A stretch of DNA of 36,304 bases, from positions 1 to 36,304 of the forward strand of contig JBLILN010000018.1 in NCBI GenBank assembly GCA_047635695.1. The letters are read 5' to 3'. Source of the stretch: UBA2136 sp047635695 (GTDB taxonomy: Bacteria; Pseudomonadota; Alphaproteobacteria; UBA2136). Below, piece by piece: positions 1 through 6,844 of the stretch. Below the pieces are notes generated by a model that was not told the DNA's origin, searched no databases, and worked only from the letters and a program-made list of their open reading frames with translations. The translations under genes and the position numbers were made by a program. The stretch's first letter is position 1. Each line of letters opens with the position of its first letter.

Positions 1-166
1 AGGTTGCACGAGGCGGGAGGGGTTGAAAAGGTAACTTTTTAGCTGTCAGTTCAAGTCGTTCGTAACCATCTGGTGTTGAGTTTACTCAATAACGCGCATG
101 GAGGTTAAACCAGTAAAATAGAGGCTACCCCTATGGGTACCTCGCAATATAAAGGAACGCTATACA
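1..166 (+). promoter_or_regulatory. Structured 5' leader of rpsB (probable S2 autoregulatory leader)
   Basis: This stretch has no gene but is full of pairing. Hairpin AAAAG-GTAA-CTTTT lies at 26-39 with a GNRA-type loop. GTTGAG/CTCAAT pairs around TTTA at 75-90. A strong hairpin at 121-143 (GAGG, TACCC, loop CTAT, GGGTA, CCTC) sits just before the ribosome-binding site AAAGGAA at 151-157. GGTT at 2-5 can pair with AACC at 64-67 and close a multi-branch structure. Ribosomal protein S2 is known to repress its own operon through the rpsB leader in several bacteria; that this leader does so is inference. The promoter lies outside the window. Confidence 0.55.
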
Positions 167-1069
167 ATGGCACTCCCACAATTTACAACACGCGAACTTA
201 TGGAAGCTGGCGTACACTTCGGCCACCGTGCTTCACGTTGGAACCCAAAAATGGCTCCATTCATCTTCGGTAAACGTAACGGTATCCACATTTTAGACCT
301 ACAACAAACAGTTCCTATGCTATACACAGGCCTTGGCGTTATTCGTAATGCTGTCGCAGGTGGTGGTCGTGTACTCTTTGTTGGTACAAAACGTCAAGCA
401 CGCGATATTATCGTTGAAGCTGCAGAACGTAGTGGTCAATACTACATTAACCACCGTTGGTTAGGTGGTATGCTAACAAACTGGAAGACAATTGGTGCTT
501 CTATCAAACGCCTTAAAGACCTTGAATCTAAATTTGCTGATGCAACTTCAATGGAACACCTCACTAAAAAAGAACGTCTAAACCTAGAACGCGAACACGG
601 TAAACTACACCGCGCACTTGGTGGTATTAAAGACATGAAAGGTCTTCCTGACGTTGTTTTCGTTATTGATGCACGTAAAGAACGCCTTGCAATTCAAGAA
701 GCAAACCTACTCGGTATTCCAGTAGTTGCTGTTATTGACTCTAACGTGAACCCTGATGGCGTAGATTTCCCTATCCCAGGTAACGACGATGCTGCACGCG
801 CACTTAAACTTTACGCACGTTTCGTATCTGACGCTGTTCTTGACGGTATTGCTGCACAAGTGAAATCAGCTCCAGCTGTTGCACGTCCTGCTAAAGGCGG
901 ACAACGCAAAACAGTTGTGAAACTTTCACCTAAAGCAACAGCTGCTTCTAAAGAAGAGCCAAAAACTGATGCTAAAGCTGAAACTAAAGTTGAAACGAAA
1001 GAAGCTAAGCCTGCAGTTACTACTGCAAAGGCAACTAAAGCTGAAACGAAGACAGCAACAGCTAACTAA
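167..1069 (+). CDS. rpsB: 30S ribosomal protein S2
   Basis: Small-subunit protein uS2, needed for late assembly of the 30S head and for recruiting S1. The 300-residue product shows the family start (TTRELMEAGVHFGHRASRWNPKM), the RWLGGMLTNW segment and the VVFVIDARKERLAIQEA segment followed by PVVAVIDSNVNPD. The conserved fold ends near residue 235. The remainder is a low-complexity tail rich in Ala, Lys, Thr and Glu; E. coli S2 has 241 residues, so this is a lineage-type extension that is probably disordered. The start is set by AAAGGAA ten bases upstream. It is first in the rpsB-tsf operon, with tsf 75 bases downstream. Confidence 0.98.
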   Translation: MALPQFTTRELMEAGVHFGHRASRWNPKMAPFIFGKRNGIHILDLQQTVPMLYTGLGVIRNAVAGGGRVLFVGTKRQARDIIVEAAERSGQYYINHRWLGGMLTNWKTIGASIKRLKDLESKFADATSMEHLTKKERLNLEREHGKLHRALGGIKDMKGLPDVVFVIDARKERLAIQEANLLGIPVVAVIDSNVNPDGVDFPIPGNDDAARALKLYARFVSDAVLDGIAAQVKSAPAVARPAKGGQRKTVVKLSPKATAASKEEPKTDAKAETKVETKEAKPAVTTAKATKAETKTATAN

Positions 1070-1082
1070 ATTAATTTGTGAA

Positions 1083-1118
1083 GGTGGTTAGGTGTAAGGC
1101 CTGCCACCGCACATTTTT
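1083..1118 (+). terminator. Possible attenuator between rpsB and tsf
   Basis: GGTGG at 1083-1087 pairs with CCACC at 1104-1108, and AGG/CCT inside adds pairing. A T run follows at 1114-1118. It lies between two co-transcribed genes, so it may be a partial terminator reducing tsf expression relative to rpsB. The T run is set off from the stem by several bases, so the call is tentative. Confidence 0.35.
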
Positions 1119-1144
1119 CTAACATATTATATTGGAGATTAAAG

Positions 1145-2026
1145 ATGACTATTACTGCATCTATGGTAAAAGAATTACGTGACGCTACTGGCGCTGGTAT
1201 GATGGACGCTAAAAGAGCGCTTGTTGAAAACGACGGTAACTTTGATAACTCTGTAGACTTCCTACGTAAAAACGGTCTTGCAAAAGCAGCTAAAAAATCT
1301 GACCGCGTTGCAAGCGAAGGTTTGGTTGTAACAGCCGCTTCAGGCAACAAAGGTGTTGTACTTGAAGTGAACTCTGAAACTGACTTCGTTGCTAAAAACG
1401 AATCATTTAAAGAATTTGTTACAAACCTTGCTAACATCGTTCTTGAAACAGGTGTTACAGACCCAGAAGCTCTTAAAGCTGAGAAATACGAAGACACAAC
1501 AGTAGGCGAAAAGCTTGTTGCTCTTATTTCTAAAATCGGTGAAAACATGAACATCCGCCGCGCACAAATTCTTGAAGTGCCAAACGGTGTTGTTAACGGT
1601 TACGTTCACATGGGTGGTAAAATCGGTGTACTTGTTGCTATTACAGGCGAAGGCGAAAAACTTTCAGAAGTTGCCCGTCATATTGCTATGCACGTTGCTG
1701 CGTCTAACCCACAGTTCCTAGACCGTACATCGGTTGATCAGGACCTTCTTGCAAAAGAACGTGCTATCTATACTGAGCAAGCGGCTGGTAAGCCAGAAAA
1801 CATCGTAACGAAGATTGTTGAAGGTCGTCTAAACAAATTCTGTGAAGAAATTTGCCTAGTAGACCAAGCTTTCGTTATGGATACTGACCGTAAGGTTGGC
1901 CAAGTTGTTGCTGAAGCAGCTGAAGGTGCAAAACTTTCAAGCTACGTACGTTTCGGTCTTGGTGACGGTATCGAGAAGAAAGAAGAAGATTTTGCTGCAG
2001 AAGTTGCTGCAACAATGGCTTCATAA
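1145..2026 (+). CDS. tsf: Translation elongation factor Ts
   Basis: Nucleotide exchange factor that removes GDP from EF-Tu. The 293-residue product is of normal length. The N-terminal UBA-like domain reads MVKELRDATGAGMMDAKRAL (about residues 7-26), followed by the EF-Tu-contacting TDFVAKNESF segment near residue 80. The dimerisation core includes GKIGVLVAI and HIAMHVAASNPQFL, and the end has the RFGLGDGIEK motif. The start ATG follows TTGGAGATTAAAG. It is second in the rpsB operon and is closed by a terminator about 25 bases downstream. Confidence 0.98.
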   Translation: MTITASMVKELRDATGAGMMDAKRALVENDGNFDNSVDFLRKNGLAKAAKKSDRVASEGLVVTAASGNKGVVLEVNSETDFVAKNESFKEFVTNLANIVLETGVTDPEALKAEKYEDTTVGEKLVALISKIGENMNIRRAQILEVPNGVVNGYVHMGGKIGVLVAITGEGEKLSEVARHIAMHVAASNPQFLDRTSVDQDLLAKERAIYTEQAAGKPENIVTKIVEGRLNKFCEEICLVDQAFVMDTDRKVGQVVAEAAEGAKLSSYVRFGLGDGIEKKEEDFAAEVAATMAS

Positions 2027-2049
2027 TTTTACTTTAGTAAAATTTAGGG

Positions 2050-2077
2050 AAAGGGCGCTATTTAGCGTCCTTTTTCG
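2050..2077 (+). terminator. Rho-independent terminator of rpsB-tsf
   Basis: GGGCGCT and AGCGTCC form a stem with one G-T pair around a short loop, followed by TTTTT. It is 24 bases after the tsf stop codon. Confidence 0.8.
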
Positions 2078-2104
2078 TTTCTGCATAAAAGGCCACGAGT
2101 GACA

Positions 2105-2135
2105 AAAAACACCCTTCGGTTGAAGGGTGTTTTTG
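2105..2135. terminator. Bidirectional terminator, tsf / islet gene 2153
   Basis: Near-perfect stem: A-run plus CACCCTTC, loop GGTT, then GAAGGGTG plus T-run. It works for either strand. Since tsf already has its own terminator, it most likely ends the minus-strand gene at 2153-2545. The sequence CGAGGTGG follows at 2140-2147 and recurs beside the terminator at 29416. Confidence 0.8.
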
Positions 2136-2152
2136 TTTTCGAGGTGGGTGGG

Positions 2153-2545
2153 TTAAATTTCATCGCCGTTGGGCATTGTCATGACAAGCATAGCTTGCTT
2201 GGACATGACATAACCAAGGCTCAAAGGGATAACATACAATGCTAAAGCAATGAGTGTAAACTCAAGGCGCCCTGTTAAATTAAAGGATAAGCTTAAGTCT
2301 ACAATGCCCATCTCAAAGGAAAAGGCTAGAATGGTACTAAACAGGTATAGAGTTGCTTTTGTTCCTGCGTGTTCTTTAGTGGTGAATAATTTGACAGGTT
2401 TACCGTGTTCCTTTGCTATAAATCGTCCAAAAAGTATTGCACTGTATAAAAAAGCAAAGAGTATAAGGCCGCTATTACTTCCAGAGCTAAAATAATGACC
2501 AATAGCAAAGATTGTAAAGCATAAGCTAGATATTGCGAGGAACAT
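2153..2545 (-). CDS. Unknown small four-helix membrane protein (islet gene F)
   Basis: I do not recognise this 130-residue protein. It has four predicted membrane helices at about residues 2-20, 25-44, 66-90 and 93-114, short loops, and a short charged end (MPNGDEI). The first helix begins at residue 2 with no cleavable signal. The start is supported by AAGGAG about eight bases upstream. It has its own promoter-like sequence (-35 TTGAAA, -10 TATATA) and its own terminator, so it appears monocistronic. Its leader and promoter region is visibly homologous to that of the gene at 2960-3580. It lies in the islet separating tsf from pyrH. Confidence 0.72.
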   Translation of the reverse strand: MFLAISSLCFTIFAIGHYFSSGSNSGLILFAFLYSAILFGRFIAKEHGKPVKLFTTKEHAGTKATLYLFSTILAFSFEMGIVDLSLSFNLTGRLEFTLIALALYVIPLSLGYVMSKQAMLVMTMPNGDEI

Positions 2546-2586
2546 AAAGTTCTCCTTAAAAAAGTGTAGGTGTATTTTGTTCCTTA

Positions 2587-2614
2587 TATATAGTGTAAAT
2601 ACAAATTATTTCAA
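2587..2614 (-). promoter_or_regulatory. Promoter of gene 2153-2545
   Basis: Read on the minus strand: TTGAAA at 2614-2609, 16-base spacer, TATATA at 2592-2587. The region from here to the gene aligns with the promoter region of gene 2960-3580. Confidence 0.5.
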
Positions 2615-2626
2615 GTGTTCGTATAA

Positions 2627-2656
2627 AAAACACCCTCCGACTGGAAGGTGTTTTGG
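2627..2656 (-). terminator. Terminator of the 3580-2669 gene pair
   Basis: AAAACACCCTCC and GGAAGGTGTTTT pair around GACT with one mismatch. On the minus strand the run of T needed for termination follows the stem. It belongs to the AAAACACCC / GGGTGTTTT family of terminators seen several times in the window. Confidence 0.7.
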
Positions 2657-2668
2657 TTTTCGATAGGT

Positions 2669-2929
2669 TTACTTTGCCATGAAGTCTGCAAAGCGTTCAG
2701 TGTGTGATTTTATTTTAAGTTGTTCTTCTTGAATGATGAACTTACTGTTGAAGTAATCACGGGCTATGTCCATAAAAATATCTTTGTTGGGGCCTTTTGC
2801 ATTTAGAGTGAAATCAAATATTTTTTGATCTTCGTCATTTAATACAAGGCCGAGCTCGTTAACGAGTGACAGCACGCGTGCACGACTTTTGTCATAGTTT
2901 CTATGTATATTACTATAGCTATTAGCCAT
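2669..2929 (-). CDS. Unknown small soluble helical protein (islet gene E)
   Basis: Unrecognised 86-residue, charged, probably all-helical protein without a signal or membrane segment. It contains LNDEDQKIFDFTLN, then about ten residues later YFNSK followed by IQ. The 160-residue islet protein at 4295-4777 has the same layout (LSKQDHDIFNH ... YFNSK ... IQ), so the two share a domain. The start ATG follows CTGGAGGACTT, a leader of the type repeated across this family. It begins 30 bases after the membrane protein gene at 2960-3580 and probably shares its transcript, pairing a soluble with a membrane partner. Confidence 0.7.
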   Translation of the reverse strand: MANSYSNIHRNYDKSRARVLSLVNELGLVLNDEDQKIFDFTLNAKGPNKDIFMDIARDYFNSKFIIQEEQLKIKSHTERFADFMAK

Positions 2930-2959
2930 AAGTCCTCCAGTTGTTGTGAGGTGTTTATT

Positions 2960-3580
2960 TTATAGGCGTTGGCTATAATTATCATTTTTTTTGATATGGG
3001 CACTTCTCCAGGCCGACGCTATAATGGCTTCTTTGGCGCAAACTTGCTGTATAGACTTGCTCATTTTTGCCTCACTGAGGTCTGATGCGTATTTTTCTTG
3101 AAGTTCAGGGAATTCTTGAAGTTGATTATCAAAGAATTTTTGAATTTCTTCTTTCTTGCGGCAAATTTTATGTTCTTGCCAGGGTGTCGTGAACTTTTCA
3201 GCGAGATGTTTTGATAAAACAATACTCGTTGTTGCATAGGTCGCGACACTTATGAATAAAAGCCCTACAAATGCTGCTTTGCTTGTTATGGCAATTATAA
3301 TAATGATCAATGACAGCATAGATACTAGGGATAAAAATGTAAAAGACCATGGTCTTATGTCGAGCCCAAGTGTGAGTTTATCACAGTAGCTTTGCAAGCA
3401 TGATTGATAGGCTATTGCAAAGGCAGCATAGGCGCCAACAAGGCAAATAAAGCCAACAGATGTTGTGAGGTGTTCTGTATGCATAATTGCGAGATAAGCG
3501 ATTATGAAACTGGAAATTGTTAAAATTCTTGCGAGAATAATAAGCGGTTTTGCCGCATTTTGATATATAGTTTTTGACAT
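2960..3580 (-). CDS. Unknown four-helix membrane protein with cytoplasmic tail (islet gene D)
   Basis: Unrecognised 206-residue protein. Four predicted membrane helices lie at about residues 11-33, 38-60, 77-97 and 102-122. A charged helical tail follows (about 125-206). The junction reads SKHLAEKFTTPWQEHK, which resembles the end of the islet protein at 4918-5337 (LLKNRFKPLWEKEK) and the fourth-helix exit of the protein at 18059-18724 (LNSAFLPAYHEE). This suggests three paralogues that differ in tail length. The start ATG has AGAGG upstream. Promoter TTGATA/TATACA lies just before it, and the soluble gene 2669-2929 follows 30 bases downstream. Confidence 0.72.
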   Translation of the reverse strand: MSKTIYQNAAKPLIILARILTISSFIIAYLAIMHTEHLTTSVGFICLVGAYAAFAIAYQSCLQSYCDKLTLGLDIRPWSFTFLSLVSMLSLIIIIIAITSKAAFVGLLFISVATYATTSIVLSKHLAEKFTTPWQEHKICRKKEEIQKFFDNQLQEFPELQEKYASDLSEAKMSKSIQQVCAKEAIIASAWRSAHIKKNDNYSQRL

Positions 3581-3623
3581 AATAAATGTCCTCTAAAAAG
3601 TATAGGTGTATTTCGTCTCTTTA

Positions 3624-3651
3624 TGTATAACCCAATTTTCAAATTTATCAA
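3624..3651 (-). promoter_or_regulatory. Promoter of gene 2960-3580
   Basis: Minus strand: TTGATA at 3651-3646, 16-base spacer, TATACA at 3629-3624. It aligns over about 75 bases with the promoter region at 2555-2630. Confidence 0.5.
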
Positions 3652-3663
3652 GCGTTTAAATGA

Positions 3664-3690
3664 AAAAAACCCCGTTGTGGGCTCTTTTTT
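3664..3690 (-). terminator. Weak terminator of gene 3698-4102
   Basis: On the minus strand a short CCC / GGG stem with a five-base loop is followed by seven T. The stem is only about three base pairs, so this may be inefficient. Confidence 0.3.
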
Positions 3691-3697
3691 TTAACAC

Positions 3698-4102
3698 TTA
3701 TATATCTTGTGAAAAGTTTTTACAGATAGACTGACCAAAGCTTGTGTAAAATTGATATGTGGCGACAAAGCTTATAATTGTTATAACAGCCCAGCCAAGT
3801 AATGTGTTTTGATTGTAAACACAGGAAGAAAGTAAAGCCGTCAGAAATGCCCAAAGGCCTGAAATTACAGCGTTTATAATTTTGACAGATTTTTGACAGG
3901 TTTTCACTTTCAAATAGGCTTCATATTTGGCAATAGCCATATACGTAACAGATGTAATCATGGAGAGAAAAAAACCGACGCCAAAAACGTATTGAGGGGC
4001 AAATATAAAGGTTATAAATATAATGCCGAATGTTGTAAACATCAATGTAAGGGGGGTGAGGGCGTATTTAATAGCGCCTGGTTTATATTGTATATGAGCC
4101 AT
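3698..4102 (-). CDS. Unknown small four-helix membrane protein (islet gene C)
   Basis: Unrecognised 134-residue protein with predicted membrane helices at about residues 15-35, 38-58, 70-94 and 101-121, a basic second loop (KYEAYLKVKTCQKSVK) and a short hydrophilic end. There is no cleavable signal. The start is set by ACTGGAGGTCATTTTTATG (4118-4100). This leader matches 17 of 19 bases of the leaders of the two plus-strand genes at 17761 and 18059, which ties this islet to that locus. It has a near-consensus promoter of its own and a weak terminator downstream. Confidence 0.72.
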   Translation of the reverse strand: MAHIQYKPGAIKYALTPLTLMFTTFGIIFITFIFAPQYVFGVGFFLSMITSVTYMAIAKYEAYLKVKTCQKSVKIINAVISGLWAFLTALLSSCVYNQNTLLGWAVITIISFVATYQFYTSFGQSICKNFSQDI

Positions 4103-4172
4103 AAAAATGACCTCCAGTGGGTAGTTGGGGTAACATACCCCAGAAAAAGAAAATGTATATATTTATCAGTGT

Positions 4173-4201
4173 ATTTTAACCTTGGCGGTATACAATGTCA
4201 A
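4173..4201 (-). promoter_or_regulatory. Promoter of gene 3698-4102
   Basis: Minus strand: TTGACA at 4201-4196, spacer of exactly 17, TAAAAT at 4178-4173. The -35 and next bases (TTGACATTGTATACCG) closely match the promoter at 17665 (TTGACATTGCATACGA). Confidence 0.65.
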
Positions 4202-4209
4202 TTCAAAAG

Positions 4210-4244
4210 AAAACACCCAACGCTTAAGGCAGGGTGTTTGTTTT
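4210..4244 (-). terminator. Terminator of gene 4295-4777
   Basis: AAAACACCC and GGGTGTTT pair around a 13-base loop containing CTTAAG. Runs of A and T flank the stem, so it can end minus-strand transcription. It is another member of the islet terminator family. Confidence 0.6.
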
Positions 4245-4294
4245 CGTGGTGCTTGTTTTAAGTGTTTTTAAGGGTTATGTGCATTTTTTTTGTG

Positions 4295-4777
4295 TTAAAG
4301 AAAATCTTTATTTTTCCTTGCCTGTATAACTCTGTGCATGCGACGGTGGAGAAATATATTGAGCATTGTTTCGTAGTGGTTTACTTCGGCATAAAGTTTC
4401 TTGTCATCTCTAAGGGCTATAAGGCGTTTGCATTCAGCTAAATTGTCCTTTGTTACAAGGTGGTTTTCTTTAGAAAGGTTTTGTATAGCGCAATTTAAAC
4501 GGCTTATAAGGCTTTCTATTTTATAGTCTTTATAAAATTCTTCGGCTTGCTTGGCGCGTTGGTTTGCGTTGTTTTGCAGCCTTTGAATTTCACATTTGCT
4601 GTTAAAGTAAATCAATGCATTTGAAATAACATTGTTTTTTTGATTTTTGTTAGCGTGATTAAAAATGTCATGGTCTTGCTTGCTGAGGTAAGCACTGTCG
4701 ACCATTTTTGTATAAGAATTGAAAGACACTTGAAGTTTTGCCAATAAAAACTTTGTCGTATTTTGGTGCTGGGCCAT
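4295..4777 (-). CDS. Unknown soluble helical protein (islet gene B)
   Basis: Unrecognised 160-residue protein, charged and almost wholly helical, with no signal peptide or membrane helix. The N-terminal half (about residues 15-70) repeats the layout of the 86-residue islet protein: LSKQDHDIF, a polar linker, then YFNSK and IQ. The C-terminal half (about 80-160) has heptad-like spacing suggesting a coiled coil or helical hairpin and ends in a basic stretch (RRMHRVIQARKNK). The start ATG is preceded by AAGGAGG. It has its own promoter and terminator. Confidence 0.7.
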   Translation of the reverse strand: MAQHQNTTKFLLAKLQVSFNSYTKMVDSAYLSKQDHDIFNHANKNQKNNVISNALIYFNSKCEIQRLQNNANQRAKQAEEFYKDYKIESLISRLNCAIQNLSKENHLVTKDNLAECKRLIALRDDKKLYAEVNHYETMLNIFLHRRMHRVIQARKNKDFL

Positions 4778-4838
4778 GAAGGCCTCCTTACCCTTAAAAG
4801 GGGGAATAAAAAAGAAATGTGTTTCACTTGTTGTTTAG

Positions 4839-4867
4839 TTAGTACCTATTTTACGCTTCAATGTCAA
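4839..4867 (-). promoter_or_regulatory. Promoter of gene 4295-4777
   Basis: Minus strand: TTGACA at 4867-4862, 17-base spacer, TACTAA at 4844-4839. The 11 bases around the -35 (CAATGTCAATT on the plus strand, 4859-4869) recur at 4193-4203. Confidence 0.5.
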
Positions 4868-4876
4868 TTGGGCAAA

Positions 4877-4906
4877 TAAAAACCTCCTTATTAGGAGGCT
4901 TTTTCG
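4877..4906 (-). terminator. Terminator of gene 4918-5337
   Basis: CCTCCT at 4883-4888 and AGGAGG at 4893-4898 pair around TATT. On the minus strand the stem is followed by TTTTTATTT. Confidence 0.75.
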
Positions 4907-4917
4907 TGATCAAAGGT

Positions 4918-5337
4918 TTACGACTTTTCTTTTTCCCATAAAGGTTTAAACCTGTTTTTAAGAAGTTCGCTTGTAATGATACTAATGGGTACTACGATAA
5001 GCATTGTTACAAGGACAATCTTCCAATGAATGTGCGTAATAACAACCTCTGCAAGTGATGCCACAATGGCTATTGAGAATACTAGCCTTGTTGTAGCACC
5101 TGTGGGGTTGTGTTGTTCACCTTTGGTTAAATAATGGCCGTTTGACATAAAAATTGCCATAATGGCAAGGTTTAAACAGGCTAATACCCATGCACTACTC
5201 GTTATATATTGGGTGTATATTGAAGGGTTTTTACTGCTATGAATAGCTATAATAACGCAAAGAAATGTTATAGCATTTGAGTAAAAAGTAAATTTCATAA
5301 AGCCTTGGGCTTCAGCTAGCGTTTTTGATTGTGACAT
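4918..5337 (-). CDS. Unknown small four-helix membrane protein (islet gene A)
   Basis: Unrecognised 139-residue protein. Predicted membrane helices lie at about residues 14-33, 44-65, 82-103 and 105-126, with a polar loop HYLTKGEQHNPTGATTR between helices two and three. The end, LLKNRFKPLWEKEK, resembles the point where the tail begins in the 206-residue protein at 2960-3580, so this looks like a tail-less paralogue. GAGG lies about nine bases before the ATG. It is the first islet gene in transcription order, divergent from pyrH, with a well-spaced promoter and a clear terminator. Confidence 0.72.
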   Translation of the reverse strand: MSQSKTLAEAQGFMKFTFYSNAITFLCVIIAIHSSKNPSIYTQYITSSAWVLACLNLAIMAIFMSNGHYLTKGEQHNPTGATTRLVFSIAIVASLAEVVITHIHWKIVLVTMLIVVPISIITSELLKNRFKPLWEKEKS

Positions 5338-5404
5338 GGTTTTTACCTCGTCAGTGGGGGGGGGTAGTTAAAAGAGTCGATGTTACTTATTGTTGATGTA
5401 TACA

Positions 5405-5433
5405 TTATTATGGTGTTATAGGGGCTAAGTCAA
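5405..5433 (-). promoter_or_regulatory. Promoter of gene 4918-5337
   Basis: Minus strand: TTGACT at 5433-5428, 17-base spacer, TAATAA at 5410-5405. Confidence 0.6.
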
Positions 5434-5451
5434 GCCTTTATTTGATAAAAC

Positions 5452-5480
5452 TTTACAGTTAAAGCCTCAATATGTTACTA
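5452..5480 (+). promoter_or_regulatory. Possible promoter of pyrH-frr-uppS
   Basis: TTTACA at 5452-5457, 17-base spacer, TTACTA at 5475-5480, about 37 bases before the pyrH start. Both boxes are imperfect. A promoter is expected here because the islet upstream is on the other strand. Confidence 0.35.
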
Positions 5481-5517
5481 AATATGGGATACGAATTTTT
5501 AGGATGAAAAATAAAAA

Positions 5518-6234
5518 ATGTCAATTCCATATAAACGCGTTTTATTAAAGCTTTCGGGCGAACGTATGGCGAAAGCAAATTCAAACGGTGTTCTTTCTAT
5601 GAGCGCTATTCAGCATTTAGCAGAAGAAGTTATTTCTGTTCACGAACAAGGCATTGAAGTTGGTGTTGTGTTGGGTGCTGGTAATATCTTACGTGGTTCT
5701 GAAGCGGCTGAAGCTGGCTTTGAAGAAGCGCAAGCGCACAGCATGGGTATGCTAGCCACTGTTATTAACGCACTGGCTTTACAAAGTATTTTAGAACAGC
5801 ATGGCAAATTCACAAGGGTTATGTCGGCTGTTGAAATGAATTCTATCGCTGAACCTTATATCCGCCGCCGTGCTTTACGTCATATGGAGAAAAAACGTAT
5901 TGTTATTTTAGCAGGTGGGACAGGTAACCCATTCTTCACAACAGACAGTGCCGGTGCTTTACGTGCCATTGAATTGCATGCCGACGTACTTATTAAAGCC
6001 ACGCAAGTGGACGGTATCTACGATAAAGATCCAAATAAATATGACGATGCGGTACACTTGGGTGATATTACCTTTAAAGAAGTACTTGTCGATAATTTAA
6101 AAGTGATGGACGGTGCTGCTATGGCACTTTGCCGTGAGCATAATATGCCATTGATGGTATGTTCTATTGAAGGCAAAGGTAGCCTATTAGACGCTATTAA
6201 CGGTAAAGCCAAGCGTACATTGGTAAGAGTTTAA
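5518..6234 (+). CDS. pyrH: UMP kinase
   Basis: Phosphorylates UMP to UDP using ATP, at the head of UTP, CTP and UDP-sugar supply. The 238-residue product belongs to the bacterial hexameric amino-acid-kinase-fold type. It shows KRVLLKLSGERMA near the start, GVVLGAGNILRG near residue 50, and ILAGGTGNPFFTTDSAGALRA in the nucleotide-binding region. LIKATQVDGIYDKDPNKY follows, then KVMDGAAMALCREHNMPL. It heads the pyrH-frr-uppS operon, only 40 bases from frr. In most relatives tsf lies directly upstream; here 3.4 kb of unknown genes intervene. Confidence 0.98.
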   Translation: MSIPYKRVLLKLSGERMAKANSNGVLSMSAIQHLAEEVISVHEQGIEVGVVLGAGNILRGSEAAEAGFEEAQAHSMGMLATVINALALQSILEQHGKFTRVMSAVEMNSIAEPYIRRRALRHMEKKRIVILAGGTGNPFFTTDSAGALRAIELHADVLIKATQVDGIYDKDPNKYDDAVHLGDITFKEVLVDNLKVMDGAAMALCREHNMPLMVCSIEGKGSLLDAINGKAKRTLVRV

Positions 6235-6274
6235 GTTTAAATATAATATAATATAAAGTAAGAGAGAATATAAA

Positions 6275-6823
6275 ATGATCGAAGCAGTTATATCTGATTT
6301 ATCAAAACGCATGGACGGTGCTATTACCGCCCTTAAATCTGAATTTAATGGCCTACGTACAGGTCGCGCCAGTGTTGACCTTTTAGGCCCTGTTGTTGTC
6401 GACGCTTATGGTAGCAAGATGCCACTCAACCAAGTGGGTAATGTTTCTGTTTCAGACACACGTTCTTTGACCATCAGTGTTTGGGATACAGGCCTTGTAC
6501 AAGCAACAGAAAAAGCAATCCGTGAATCAGGCCTTGGCTTGAACCCTTCAACTGAAGGCAATGTTATTCGTATTAACTTGCCAGAGCTTAACGAAGAAAC
6601 ACGTAAAGACCTTATTAAAGTAGCACGTAAATATGCTGAGAGCGCACGTGTAAGTGTACGTAACGTTCGACGTGATGGTATGGATACTGTTAAAAAATCA
6701 GATGATGTCAGCGAAGATGATGCACGTAACTATAATGAAGAAATTCAAAAAGTAACGGACGCTGCTGTTAAAGTTGTTGACGATGCTTTGACTGCAAAAG
6801 AAGCAGATATCATGCAAGTTTAA
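6275..6823 (+). CDS. frr: Ribosome recycling factor
   Basis: Splits the post-termination ribosome together with EF-G. The 182-residue product is of usual length. It carries LKSEFNGLRTGRASVDLL near residue 20 and PLNQVGNVSVSDTRSLTISVWD near residues 50-71. GLNPSTEGNVIRINLPELNEETRK follows, then ARVSVRNVRRDGMD. The start is preceded by AGAGAGAATATAAA. uppS follows after 21 bases. Confidence 0.98.
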   Translation: MIEAVISDLSKRMDGAITALKSEFNGLRTGRASVDLLGPVVVDAYGSKMPLNQVGNVSVSDTRSLTISVWDTGLVQATEKAIRESGLGLNPSTEGNVIRINLPELNEETRKDLIKVARKYAESARVSVRNVRRDGMDTVKKSDDVSEDDARNYNEEIQKVTDAAVKVVDDALTAKEADIMQV

Positions 6824-6844
6824 AAAATTAAAGGGAATTAAGTT

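Noticed and set aside
41..68. GTTCAAGTC followed by AACCA resembles a tRNA T-loop and 3' end
   Set aside because: The flanking bases do not form a T stem or acceptor stem, and no anticodon arm is present upstream. It fits better as part of the rpsB leader.
1066..1554. Minus-strand open frame of 162 codons across the rpsB-tsf junction
   Set aside because: Antisense to tsf and with no supporting start signal.
3893..4261. Plus-strand open frame of 122 codons over the islet
   Set aside because: It crosses a gene, its promoter and a terminator on the other strand, and the translation shows no protein-like pattern.
2669..4777. Islet as a toxin-antitoxin or phage-defence locus
   Set aside because: No nuclease, ATPase, antitoxin DNA-binding or other effector motif is visible in any of the six proteins, and each unit is transcribed separately. 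The function stays open.
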